Shown here in pieces: positions 9,521-17,546 of a stretch of 64,000 bases of DNA. Positions within the stretch are counted from its first letter, which is position 1; each line of letters starts with the position of its first letter. Source of the DNA: Aurantimonas sp. HBX-1 (GTDB lineage: Bacteria > Pseudomonadota > Alphaproteobacteria > Rhizobiales > Rhizobiaceae); contig NZ_CP090066.1 of assembly GCF_021391535.1 (NCBI RefSeq), forward strand, positions 1,935,501 to 1,999,500, written 5' to 3'. The position numbers and the translations under genes were made by a program. The notes below the pieces were generated by a model. The model was not told the DNA's origin. It searched no databases and saw only the letters and a program-made list of their open reading frames with translations.

Positions 9521-9991
9521 ATGATGTCCGACACGATCGAATCGCGCCTCAAAGCGGCAGGCATCGACCTGCCTGTGGCCGCCGCCCCGGCGGCCAACTA
9601 CGTTTCCTTCGTGGTGACGGGCAAGCTGCTGCAGACCTCCGGCCAGCTGCCGATCGAGGCCGGCAAGATCGCCGTCACCGGCAAGCTCGGCGGCGGTGTC
9701 AGCCTGGAGGACGGCCAGCGCGCCGCCCGGCTCTGCGCCGTCAACGTGCTCGCCCAGGCGAAGGCTGCGGTCGACGGCGACTGGACGCGGCTGTCGCGCC
9801 TCCTCAAGCTGACCGTCTTCGTGGCGAGCGCGCCCGAGTTCGTCGAGCAGCACAAGGTCGCCAACGGCGCCTCCGACTTCCTGGTCGAGATCCTCGGCGA
9901 TGCCGGCCGACATGCTCGCTCGGCCGTCGGCGTTCCGGCCCTGCCGCTGGACGCGGCCGTCGAGATCGAAGCCCTGTTCGAGCTCGCCTGA
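9521..9991 (+). CDS. RidA (YjgF/YER057c/UK114) family protein
   Basis: RidA-fold protein; the best-known members hydrolyse reactive enamine/imine intermediates from pyridoxal-phosphate enzymes, but this longer subgroup (about 155 aa, COG0251-like) is poorly characterised. Visible landmarks are the TSGQLPIEAG block and the C-terminal ARSAVGVPALPLDAAVEIEALFE. The arginine expected near the end of the RidA pocket appears in HARSAVGV. The start ATG follows AAAGGAAG; a second ATG is adjacent. Its stop overlaps the start of the next gene by one base (TGATG), so the two are translationally coupled. Confidence 0.88.
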   Translation: MMSDTIESRLKAAGIDLPVAAAPAANYVSFVVTGKLLQTSGQLPIEAGKIAVTGKLGGGVSLEDGQRAARLCAVNVLAQAKAAVDGDWTRLSRLLKLTVFVASAPEFVEQHKVANGASDFLVEILGDAGRHARSAVGVPALPLDAAVEIEALFELA

Positions 9992-10716
9992 TGCCGGGGA
10001 TGGGTCTGGACTGGCTCGTCCGGCGACCGATCGCGCATCGCGGCCTGCACGACGGCAACCGTTCCGTGGCGGAGAACTCGATCCCGGCCGCCCGGGCCGC
10101 CATCGCCGCGGGCTACGCCATCGAATGCGACGTGCAGCTTTCGGCCGATGGCACGCCCTACATCTTCCACGACGACGCGTTGGACCGGCTCACCGGCCGG
10201 ACCGGCGCGTTTCGCGAAACGGCGGATGACACGCTGAGCGGCATTGCGCTGACCGCGGCCGCGGCCGTGATCCCCACCGTCGCGGATTTTCTCTCTCTGG
10301 TGGACGGCGCGGTACCGGTGGTGATGGAGCTGAAGGGCCTCTCCCCGCAGGCCGATGCCGGCTATGTCGATCGCCTCGGCGCGGCGCTGGCGGGCTATGG
10401 CGGCGAACTGGCGCTGATGTCCTTTTCGCCCTGGCTCATCGACCAGCTGCTGCAAGCCGCGCTGCCGCATCCGGTGGGGCTGACGGCGGAGGGGACCGAG
10501 CCGGACGTCCTGGCACGCCACCGGGAGATCTTCGCCCGCGGCTGCGACTTCGTGTCCTACAATGTCCACCACCTGCCCAACGGCTTCGTCCAGTGGGTGC
10601 GCCATGGACAGGGCGCGCCGGTGATCAGCTGGACGGTGCGGACCCCCGACGATGCCGCGCACAGCGCCCGCCACGCCGACCAGATCACCTTCGAGGGCTT
10701 CGCACCGCAGCACTGA
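9991..10716 (+). CDS. Glycerophosphodiester phosphodiesterase family protein
   Basis: Predicted to hydrolyse glycerophosphodiesters to glycerol 3-phosphate and an alcohol; GDPD TIM-barrel family. 241 aa. The catalytic signatures are clear: AHRGLHDGNRSVAENS with IECDVQLSADG behind it, then FHDDALDRLTG, and VVMELKG further on. No signal peptide is seen, so it is probably cytoplasmic (UgpQ-like). It begins at the stop codon of the ridA-like gene; the tight coupling suggests one transcription unit, though no biochemical link is obvious. Exact substrate unknown. Confidence 0.9.
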   Translation: MPGMGLDWLVRRPIAHRGLHDGNRSVAENSIPAARAAIAAGYAIECDVQLSADGTPYIFHDDALDRLTGRTGAFRETADDTLSGIALTAAAAVIPTVADFLSLVDGAVPVVMELKGLSPQADAGYVDRLGAALAGYGGELALMSFSPWLIDQLLQAALPHPVGLTAEGTEPDVLARHREIFARGCDFVSYNVHHLPNGFVQWVRHGQGAPVISWTVRTPDDAAHSARHADQITFEGFAPQH

Positions 10717-10755
10717 CGGCTTGCGCTGCGGCGCGTACGGCATAAGTCTGCCTGC

Positions 10756-11994
10756 ATGAGCGGAACGGCAAAGACCACAAGCGAGGACAGGGAGCGGACC
10801 TTCGTGGTCCGGGTCGTCGACAGCGTCACGTCGATCGACCAATCGACGTGGGACGAACTGGCCGGTGCCCAGGCGGCGTCGGACGATGAGACGGCGGCGG
10901 CGGCCGCCGCCCCGAACCCGTTCGTGTCCCACGCCTTTCTCAGCGCACTCGAAGACAGCGGCTGTGTCGGCGAGCGGGCCGGATGGCTGCCGCAGCATCT
11001 GATCCTCGAGGACGGGTCCGGGCGGGCGATCGCCGCGGCGCCCGCCTACCTCAAGAGCCACAGCCAGGGCGAATACGTCTTCGACCAGGGCTGGGCCGAC
11101 GCCTTCCAGCGCGCCGGCGGACGCTATTATCCCAAGCTGCAGATGGCCGTCCCCTTCACCCCGGCCTCGGGGCCGCGGCTGCTGGTCGGGCATGCGCCCG
11201 GCGCCGATATCCGGCGGCAGGCCCTGGCGGAGTCCGCCAAGACCTACGCGGAGCGGACGGGCGTTTCGTCCGTCCACGCCACCTTCCTGATCGACAGGGA
11301 TCTTTCGGTGCTGGAGGGATCCGGCTGGCTGCATCGGACGGACCAGCAGTTCCATTTCCACAATCGCGGCTACGACAATTACGAGGCCTTCCTCGACACG
11401 CTGGCTTCGCGCAAGCGCAAGACATTGCGGCGCGAACGGCGCGAGGCTCTCGAGAACGATATCGAGATCGTCTGGCTGACCGGCAGTGATCTGACCGAGG
11501 CCGCGTGGGACGCGTTCTTCGCCTTCTACATGGACACCGGCAGCCGCAAATGGGGCCGCCCCTATCTCAACCGCCGTTTCTTCAGCCTCGTCGGCGAGCG
11601 GATGGCGGGCCAGACGCTGCTGGTCATGGCGCGCCGCAACGGCCGCTACATCGCCGGCGCGCTCAACTTCATCGGGGCCGACACGGTGTTCGGTCGCAAC
11701 TGGGGCTGCATCGAGGACCACCCGTTCCTGCATTTCGAGGTCTGCTATCACCAGGCGATCGACTACGCGATCGCCCACAAGCTGGCGGTGGTCGAGGCAG
11801 GCGCGCAGGGGCAGCACAAGCTGGCCCGCGGCTACGAGCCGGTGACCACGCACTCCGCGCACTGGATCGGCCATCCGGGCCTGCGCCGGGCCGTCGAGGA
11901 TTATCTCGACAGCGAGCGCGAGGAGGTGGCGCGGGTGTCGGAAGTCCTCAGCGAGCACACGCCCTACAAGAAGGGCGACGGCGGAGCCTCGTAA
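10756..11994 (+). CDS. DUF482 / GNAT-like N-acyltransferase
   Basis: 412-aa member of the DUF482 family (COG3146), annotated elsewhere as peptidogalycan biosynthesis or FemAB/GNAT-like proteins with no settled reaction. Family landmarks: PFVSHAFLSALEDSGC near the N-terminus, then YVFDQGWADAFQRAGGRYYPK, FHFHNRGY, SRKRKTLRRERREA and the C-terminal GAQGQHKLARGYEP. An Ala-rich stretch near residues 45-55 is low complexity. It starts 39 nt after the phosphodiesterase gene and is probably in the same unit. No membrane segment or signal peptide is seen. Confidence 0.82.
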   Translation: MSGTAKTTSEDRERTFVVRVVDSVTSIDQSTWDELAGAQAASDDETAAAAAAPNPFVSHAFLSALEDSGCVGERAGWLPQHLILEDGSGRAIAAAPAYLKSHSQGEYVFDQGWADAFQRAGGRYYPKLQMAVPFTPASGPRLLVGHAPGADIRRQALAESAKTYAERTGVSSVHATFLIDRDLSVLEGSGWLHRTDQQFHFHNRGYDNYEAFLDTLASRKRKTLRRERREALENDIEIVWLTGSDLTEAAWDAFFAFYMDTGSRKWGRPYLNRRFFSLVGERMAGQTLLVMARRNGRYIAGALNFIGADTVFGRNWGCIEDHPFLHFEVCYHQAIDYAIAHKLAVVEAGAQGQHKLARGYEPVTTHSAHWIGHPGLRRAVEDYLDSEREEVARVSEVLSEHTPYKKGDGGAS

Positions 11995-12070
11995 ACTTGC
12001 CGGTCCGGCTTGGACAAGCGGCCGAGGGCCCCTACCCTACGCCCGACCATCCACCAGGGCCGAGCCATCC

Positions 12071-12493
12071 ATGACCAGCTACGACGACGGCAACATCTTC
12101 GCGAAGATTCTGCGCGGCGAGATCCCGAGCCTCAAGCTCTACGAGGACGATACGGCGATCGCGATCATGGACATCATGCCGCAATCGAAGGGCCATTGCC
12201 TGGTCATCCCGAGGGCCCCGTCCCGCAACCTGCTCGACGCCGACGACGCGACGCTGGCCGCCGTCATGCCGATCGTTGCCCGCCTCGCCCGTGCCGTGCG
12301 GAAAGCCTTCGCGGCGGACGGCGTGCAGGTCGGGCAGTTCAACGAGGAGCCGGCAGGCCAGACGGTGTTCCACCTGCATTTCCATGTCGTACCGGTCTAT
12401 GCCGGCGTGCCACTGACACGCCACGCCGGCGGCAGCGTGACACCGGCGGAGCTGGAGGCCCAGGCCGAGCAGATCCGCGCCGCGCTCGGCTGA
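12071..12493 (+). CDS. HIT family (histidine triad) hydrolase
   Basis: Small nucleotide-binding hydrolase/transferase of the HIT superfamily, with purine nucleoside phosphoramidates or dinucleotides as typical substrates. 140 aa. The histidine triad is at H101, H103 and H105 in VFHLHFHVVPV, and the N-terminal IFAKILRGEIPS motif is typical of Hint-type proteins. It starts 76 nt after the DUF482 gene on the same strand and converges with azlD. The physiological substrate cannot be inferred. Confidence 0.93.
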   Translation: MTSYDDGNIFAKILRGEIPSLKLYEDDTAIAIMDIMPQSKGHCLVIPRAPSRNLLDADDATLAAVMPIVARLARAVRKAFAADGVQVGQFNEEPAGQTVFHLHFHVVPVYAGVPLTRHAGGSVTPAELEAQAEQIRAALG

Positions 12494-12533
12494 ACCGAGG
12501 AACTGCAGCCGTCGGCAGGCTGGCCCCCGTCGT

Positions 12534-12896
12534 TCAGAGCAGGACGGCCGCGCCGAGCAGTACCGCTTCGGCGACGATGATCGCGGCGATCACCCGGCGG
12601 CCCAGCCAGAGATAGGCGACGAATCCGGCACCGACCGCCCCGACACGGGCGGCGGTCGGAATCGCCGCGAGCGAGCCGGCCGGAAACAGCACGAGCTGGG
12701 CGATCACCGCCGCCACCATCGACGTCGCGACGGCCCGGGTCAGGATGGCAAGGCGCGAATTCTCGTCCAGCCGGCCGGCGGTCAGGACCCCGAGATAACG
12801 CCACAGATCCGTCGGCAGCCACCCGGCGAGCAGGATGAACACGAACGGCCACCAGTCGCCCAAGGGGGCGTCGAAGCTGAGATCGATCCCGGTCAC
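12534..12896 (-). CDS. azlD: AzlD family membrane protein (small exporter subunit)
   Basis: Small hydrophobic partner of AzlC; AzlCD-type pairs export branched-chain amino acids or their analogues (BrnFE in Corynebacterium). 120 aa with about three to four hydrophobic helices (for example WWPFVFILLAGWLPTDLWRY near the start). The start is GTG and overlaps the azlC stop codon by 4 nt (GTGA), so translation is coupled. It converges with the HIT gene about 40 nt away. Substrate is inferred only from family. Confidence 0.85.
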   Translation of the reverse strand: MTGIDLSFDAPLGDWWPFVFILLAGWLPTDLWRYLGVLTAGRLDENSRLAILTRAVATSMVAAVIAQLVLFPAGSLAAIPTAARVGAVGAGFVAYLWLGRRVIAAIIVAEAVLLGAAVLL

Positions 12897-13657
12897 CGGC
12901 GTCGCCGTCCGTCGAGCCAGCGGCCGCCCCAGTAGGCGCCCACGCCGCCGACGATACCCGCCGCCAGCAGCTCGAACTGTGGCCAGAGATAATGCGCCGG
13001 CGGCAGCGCCGCCATGCCGGCGAACAGGGCGAGGCGCCCCGACAGGTCGCGGGCGGACCCGTAGAGCGAGACGAGGAAATACACCGGCGTGAGGAACGCC
13101 AGGGCGCCCGTCACCAGCGCCGGCAGCTGTCCCATCAGGTTGAAGGCGACGGCGACGATGATCGTGTTGATCGTGGTCAGCGTCACGGCGAAGCCGCCGA
13201 AGAATGCCGTCCGCTGGTCGCGCGGCACGTTCCGGGCGCGCTCCATGGCGAAGACCCAGCCGGTGATAGCGACGAAATGGGAGAGGATCAGGAGGGTCGA
13301 GCGGCGCGTCCGGGATCCGGCGATCTCCGGCATCAGCGCCACGACCATCGGCATCATCCGGATCGACGACAGCCCGACGGCAAGCGCCGCCGCAGGCAGT
13401 GAGGTTCCGGCGGTGATCGCGCCGACGAGGATGATGTTGGCCGGCAGCGCCCAGACCACGGCGGTCATGAAGGACGCCTCGACCCAGGTCAGGCCCGCCT
13501 CGCGGGAGACACCGGCAAAGCCGATGAAGGCGGTGATGAGGATCAGTGCCGGCGCGCTGGCGATGCCCTTGACGCCCTGCAGCACCCAGTAGGCCGAGCC
13601 GCGAGCTTCGGCCGGATCGAGATTGTCCAAGTCTGGCTCCGGCAAGCTAACCGTCAT
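12893..13657 (-). CDS. azlC: AzlC family branched-chain amino acid exporter, large subunit
   Basis: Integral membrane protein of the AzlC/BrnF family, the large subunit of a branched-chain amino acid efflux pair. 254 aa with about six to eight hydrophobic segments; the motifs WALPANIILVGAI and LSSIRMMPMVVALMP match the family. I use the ATG giving MTVSLPEPDLDN; a longer frame adds 55 Arg/Pro-rich residues overlapping clpA. No free Shine-Dalgarno is visible: the purine-rich stretch upstream lies inside the perfect hairpin at 13661-13690, so translation may be limited by structure. Paired with azlD by a 4-nt overlap. Confidence 0.87.
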   Translation of the reverse strand: MTVSLPEPDLDNLDPAEARGSAYWVLQGVKGIASAPALILITAFIGFAGVSREAGLTWVEASFMTAVVWALPANIILVGAITAGTSLPAAALAVGLSSIRMMPMVVALMPEIAGSRTRRSTLLILSHFVAITGWVFAMERARNVPRDQRTAFFGGFAVTLTTINTIIVAVAFNLMGQLPALVTGALAFLTPVYFLVSLYGSARDLSGRLALFAGMAALPPAHYLWPQFELLAAGIVGGVGAYWGGRWLDGRRRR

Positions 13658-13660
13658 GCT

Positions 13661-13690
13661 GAAAGGGCCGCCCCTGAGGGCGGCCCTTTC
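13661..13690 (-). terminator. Perfect hairpin between clpA stop and azlC start
   Basis: A 13-bp perfect inverted repeat with a 4-nt loop, starting 4 nt after the clpA stop and ending 3 nt before the azlC start. It probably terminates clpA (little T-tract) and also holds the only purine-rich sequence that could serve azlC as a ribosome site. Confidence 0.6.
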
Positions 13691-13694
13691 TGGA

Positions 13695-16196
13695 TCAGTT
13701 CGGCTTGCGCGGAACTTTCGGGACGGTTGCCGGACGCTTGGTCGGCCCGGCGCGGGTGGGAGCGGCTGCGCCCTGAACCGCGTTGTCCGCCTCGTCCTCG
13801 TCGGGATCGAGGCCTTCGTCATCCTCCGGCTCGTCGATCTCCGCGCCGTCCGCCGCGACCTTGCTGCGGCGGCGGGACTCGGCCTTTTTCGGCTTTGCCG
13901 GCACTTCGTCGGCGATCGCCTCGAGGGCCAGCGTCCTGGTGCCGTCGTCGGCCGTCGCCACGGTGACCTTCACCGTGCCGCCGCGCTTCAGCTTGCCGAA
14001 CAGCACTTCGTCCGCCAGCGGCTTCTTGATGTACTCCTGGATGGTCCGGCCGAGCGGACGGGCCCCCATGTTCTCGTCGTAGCCCTTCTCCGCCAGCCAG
14101 GAGACGGCATCCGGCGTCAGTTCGAAGGTCACGCCGCGTTCCGACAGCTGCGCCTCGAGCTGCATGACGAACTTCTCCACCACCTGGTGGATGACCGGGG
14201 TCGGCAGCGATCCGAACGGGATCACCGCGTCGAGCCGATTGCGGAACTCTGGCGTGAACAGGCGATTGATCGCCTCCTCGTCGGCCCCGCTCCGGCGCGA
14301 ATGCCCGAAGCCGATATTGGCCTTGGCCATCTCCGACGCGCCGGCATTCGTCGTCATGATCAGGATGACGTTCCGGAAGTCGATCTGCTTGCCGTTGTGA
14401 TCGGTCAGCTTGCCGTGATCCATGACCTGCAACAGGATGTTGAACAGGTCCGGATGCGCCTTCTCGATCTCGTCGAGCAGCAGCACGCAATGCGGATGCT
14501 GGTCGACGCCGTCGGTCAGCAGGCCGCCCTGGTCGAAGCCGACATAGCCGGGAGGCGCGCCGATCAGCCGCGAGACGGTGTGCCGCTCCATGTACTCCGA
14601 CATGTCGAAGCGCAGCAGCTCGACGCCCAGCGACGACGCCAGCTGGCGCGCCACCTCGGTCTTGCCGACGCCGGTCGGGCCGGAGAACAGGTAGGAGCCG
14701 ATCGGCTTGTCCGGCTCGCGCAGTCCAGCGCGGGCGAGCTTGATCGCCGAGGCGAGATTCTCGATCGCCGCGTCCTGACCGTAGACGACGCGCTTCAGCT
14801 GCTCGTCGAGATGGGCGAGCACTTCCTCGTCGTCCTTGGATACCGCCTTCGGCGGGATCCGCGCCATGGTGGCGACGGTCGCCTCGATCTCCTTGACGCC
14901 GATCTGCTTCTTCCGCTTGGCCTCCGGCAGCAGCATCTGCGACGCGCCGGTCTCGTCGATCACGTCGATCGCCTTGTCCGGCAGCTTGCGGTCGTTGATG
15001 TAGCGGGCCGAGAGCTCGACCGCCGACCGGATCGCCTCGCTGGTGAACTTCACGCGGTGGAAGTCCTCGAAATAAGGCTTGAGGCCCCGCAGGATCGACA
15101 CGGCGTCCTCGATCGAGGGCTCCTTTACGTCGATCTTCTGGAAGCGCCGGACCAGCGCCCGGTCCTTCTCGAAGAACTGGCGATACTCCTTGTAGGTGGT
15201 CGAGCCGATGCAGCGGATCGCGCCCGAGGACAGAGCCGGCTTGAGCAGGTTCGAGGCGTCCATCGCCCCGCCCGACGTCGCGCCGGCGCCGATCACCGTG
15301 TGGATCTCGTCGATGAACAGGACGGCACCGGGATACTCCTCGAGTTCCTTCACCACCTGCTTCAGGCGCTCCTCGAAGTCGCCGCGATAGCGCGTGCCAG
15401 CGAGCAGCGTGCCCATGTCGAGCGAGAAAATCGTCGCGTCGGCGAGCACGTCCGGCACGTCGCCTTCGACGACGCGCTTGGCGAGGCCCTCGGCGATCGC
15501 CGTCTTGCCGACGCCCGGATCGCCGACATAGAGCGGGTTGTTCTTCGAGCGGCGGCACAGGACCTGGATGGTCCGGTTGATCTCTTCCGCCCGCCCGATC
15601 AGCGGGTCGATCTTGCCGTTCCGCGCCTTCTCGTTGAGGTTGATGCAATAGGCGGTCAGGGCGTCCTGAGCCGTCTTGCGCTTGCCGTCGTCATCCTGCC
15701 CCACGGTCGATTGGTCGTCCTCGGCGCCTCTGAGCGGCCGGCTTTCTGATGCGCCCGGACGCTTGGAAATCCCATGCGAGATGAAGTTCACTGCATCGTA
15801 GCGGGTCATTTCCTGCTCCTGCAGGAAATAGGCTGCATGGCTTTCGCGTTCGGCGAAGATGGCGACGAGCACGTTGGCGCCGGTCACTTCGTCGCGACCG
15901 GAAGACTGCACATGGATCACAGCACGTTGGATGACGCGATGGAAGCCTGCCGTCGGCTTGGAATCCTCGTCATGCCCGGTGACGAGGTTGGTGAGTTCGG
16001 TGTCGATGTAGGAAATCAGGTTCTTCCGGAGCAGGTCGAGGTCCACGCTGCAGCCCCGCATGACTGCCGCCGCGTCCTTGTCCTCGAGCAGCGCCAGCAG
16101 CAGGTGCTCGAGCGTCGCGAATTCCTGACGCCGCTCGTTGGCGAGCGTCAGTGCCTGATGCAGCGACTTCTCAAGGCTTTGCGAAAATGTCGGCAA
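13695..16196 (-). CDS. clpA: ATP-dependent Clp protease ATP-binding subunit ClpA
   Basis: AAA+ unfoldase that feeds substrates, including N-degron proteins delivered by ClpS, into ClpP. 833 aa against about 760-790 in most relatives. The N-terminal Clp-N repeat domain begins PTFSQSLEKSLHQAL. Walker A of the first ATPase (GDPGVGKT) is near residue 225 and of the second (GPTGVGKT) near 502. An IGF-type ClpP loop is expected between the second-ATPase motifs: IGFGHSRRSG is visible. The last about 75 residues are an acidic then Lys/Pro-rich tail. The start is TTG, supported by GAGGTG upstream and by the conserved N-terminus. clpS lies 8 nt upstream. Confidence 0.96.
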   Translation of the reverse strand: MPTFSQSLEKSLHQALTLANERRQEFATLEHLLLALLEDKDAAAVMRGCSVDLDLLRKNLISYIDTELTNLVTGHDEDSKPTAGFHRVIQRAVIHVQSSGRDEVTGANVLVAIFAERESHAAYFLQEQEMTRYDAVNFISHGISKRPGASESRPLRGAEDDQSTVGQDDDGKRKTAQDALTAYCINLNEKARNGKIDPLIGRAEEINRTIQVLCRRSKNNPLYVGDPGVGKTAIAEGLAKRVVEGDVPDVLADATIFSLDMGTLLAGTRYRGDFEERLKQVVKELEEYPGAVLFIDEIHTVIGAGATSGGAMDASNLLKPALSSGAIRCIGSTTYKEYRQFFEKDRALVRRFQKIDVKEPSIEDAVSILRGLKPYFEDFHRVKFTSEAIRSAVELSARYINDRKLPDKAIDVIDETGASQMLLPEAKRKKQIGVKEIEATVATMARIPPKAVSKDDEEVLAHLDEQLKRVVYGQDAAIENLASAIKLARAGLREPDKPIGSYLFSGPTGVGKTEVARQLASSLGVELLRFDMSEYMERHTVSRLIGAPPGYVGFDQGGLLTDGVDQHPHCVLLLDEIEKAHPDLFNILLQVMDHGKLTDHNGKQIDFRNVILIMTTNAGASEMAKANIGFGHSRRSGADEEAINRLFTPEFRNRLDAVIPFGSLPTPVIHQVVEKFVMQLEAQLSERGVTFELTPDAVSWLAEKGYDENMGARPLGRTIQEYIKKPLADEVLFGKLKRGGTVKVTVATADDGTRTLALEAIADEVPAKPKKAESRRRSKVAADGAEIDEPEDDEGLDPDEDEADNAVQGAAAPTRAGPTKRPATVPKVPRKPN

Positions 16197-16204
16197 GCTT
16201 CACC

Positions 16205-16606
16205 TCAATTCTTTTCCATCACGCATTGCAGCGGATGTTGGTGCTGGCGTGCGAAATCCATGACCTGCGTGACTTTCGTCTCCGCTACCTCGTAGGTGTA
16301 GACCCCGCATTCGCCAACGCCGTGGTTGTGCACATGCAACATGATCCTGGTGGCCGCCTCGGCATCCTTCTGGAAGAACCGCTGGAGCACGTGGATCACG
16401 AACTCCATGGGCGTGTAATCGTCGTTCAGAAGGAGCACTCTGTAAAGGCTCGGCCGCTTCGTCTTCGGCTTCGTGCGGGTAATGACGGACGTGCCGCGAT
16501 CGGTGTCGCCGGCGCCGCCATCGTCCTTCCCCGCCTGCCCGCGCCCCGGGGCGTATCCGCCGTCGGTCGTGCGCTTCTCGTCGGTCAATTCAGCCACCAT
16601 TCTCAT
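16205..16606 (-). CDS. clpS: ATP-dependent Clp protease adaptor ClpS
   Basis: Adaptor that recognises N-terminal destabilising residues and hands them to ClpA. 133 aa: a Gly/Asp/Lys-rich N-terminal extension of about 50 residues, probably disordered, followed by the conserved core with YRVLLLNDDYTPMEFVIHVL (about 55-74) and the histidine-bearing HVHNHGVGECGVYTYEVAE. The longest ATG start is used; a second ATG two codons later is equally possible. It is followed 8 nt later by clpA, which fits joint function. No regulatory site recognised. Confidence 0.95.
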   Translation of the reverse strand: MRMVAELTDEKRTTDGGYAPGRGQAGKDDGGAGDTDRGTSVITRTKPKTKRPSLYRVLLLNDDYTPMEFVIHVLQRFFQKDAEAATRIMLHVHNHGVGECGVYTYEVAETKVTQVMDFARQHQHPLQCVMEKN

Positions 16607-16726
16607 CGCACCGTATGTATGTGCCGTGCGGCGGATTTTAAGACGCTTCGGGCGTGCGGCAAAGCATTCTCCTGCGCTCCCGGCATCGTGAAATCCGCGG
16701 ACGCCTTCCGGATGGCTGGCCGAACG

Positions 16727-16754
16727 AAAAAAGGGCCCGGCAGATGCCGAGCCC
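16727..16754 (-). terminator. Intrinsic terminator after phasin gene
   Basis: On the minus strand a 10-bp GC-rich stem (one G-U pair) is followed directly by six T residues. It begins about 50 nt after the phasin stop codon. This is the strongest intrinsic terminator seen in the middle of the window. Confidence 0.85.
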
Positions 16755-16803
16755 TCACGTTGTTCCGCGAACGGAAATCGGGGGGTTGCGCAAGCCCCGG
16801 GCG

Positions 16804-17214
16804 TCAGGCCGCCGCTGGCTTGTCGACGGCCGCCTTGGCCGCCTTGACCGTCGCCTGCGAGGTTTCGCGCGTGTATTCGACGCCGCGGCCATAGGTACCG
16901 AGCGCCGCCTGTTCCAGCGGCTTGTAGGCTTCGCGAGCCATGTCGGCGTAGATCTCGCTCAGCTTCGTCGCCTGCGATACCCAGCTCTGGTAGATCGACT
17001 TGGCGAAATCGTTCTGCAGCTCGAGGCTCTTGTCCACCGAGCGGGCCTGCAGGAGCTGCTCGAGCATCGTCATCTGATGCTCATAGGAGCGCTTGCCGAA
17101 TTCGGAGGTCTCGCTGGCGATCTGCTGCAGGCCCTTTGCCACCACGGCGAAGGACTGCAGGGTGCCGTCGAGGGCGTTCTTGCTGGTGCGGGTGGCTTCT
17201 TCGTAGATGGTCAT
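16804..17214 (-). CDS. Phasin family protein
   Basis: Amphipathic helical protein predicted to coat polyhydroxyalkanoate granules. 136 aa; almost entirely helical, without Cys, and with the phasin pattern of LQQIASETSEFGKRSYEHQ, QNDFAKSIYQSWVSQATKL and a C-terminal TRETSQATVKAAKAA tail. The start is ATG with GAGGAAACGACG directly before it. Upstream ATG codons at 17280 and 17409 lack a ribosome site and add unconserved sequence. The gene is monocistronic, with a terminator behind it and a candidate PhaR site about 80 nt upstream. Confidence 0.85.
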   Translation of the reverse strand: MTIYEEATRTSKNALDGTLQSFAVVAKGLQQIASETSEFGKRSYEHQMTMLEQLLQARSVDKSLELQNDFAKSIYQSWVSQATKLSEIYADMAREAYKPLEQAALGTYGRGVEYTRETSQATVKAAKAAVDKPAAA

Positions 17215-17546
17215 CGTCGTTTCCTCGGACAGGAAGTGGTCTTCGGCTGACGACGGGCCCGCCGCCAGCGGATCGTTCATGCTGAGGCCAGTATATTGCA
17301 CTGCACAATGGTTTTCAACATTCCCGTAGCGGCCGTGCCGCTCCGCATTGATGCCGGCTTTCTGCCGCAGGAGTGATTGCCGCGTCCGGGGGAAGGGTTC
17401 GGCAACCATAAACCGATTGGTAAGCCCAACGGCCTAATCTGCATTGCAACGGGGGCGTTGGCGCCCGCCGGAATCGGAAGTGCCTGCGACATCGTGCCCG
17501 ACATTGGCGGCAGATTCGCAGCAGGTCAGATCAAGAGAGTAGCCGC
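17215..17546. other. Intergenic region between divergent phasin and dacA
   Basis: 332 nt between divergent genes. It holds the phasin ribosome site, the candidate PhaR site and, near 17526-17546, the AGAGAG ribosome site of dacA. No convincing small gene or RNA was seen. Confidence 0.6.
17296..17308. promoter_or_regulatory. Candidate PhaR/AniA-type binding site upstream of phasin
   Basis: The sequence TTGCACTGCACAA contains TGCACTGCACAA, which fits a TGC-n3-GCA type motif I recall for rhizobial PhaR (TGCRNYGCASMA). It lies 82-94 nt upstream of the phasin start. The consensus is quoted from memory and the function is inferred from the gene it precedes. Confidence 0.4.

Noticed and set aside
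9598..11958. 786-aa minus-strand ORF
   Set aside because: Antisense shadow of the RidA, glycerophosphodiesterase and DUF482 genes; no family motif in its translation.
13623..15749. 708-aa plus-strand ORF
   Set aside because: Antisense to clpA; the clpA frame has two Walker motifs and a conserved N-terminus.
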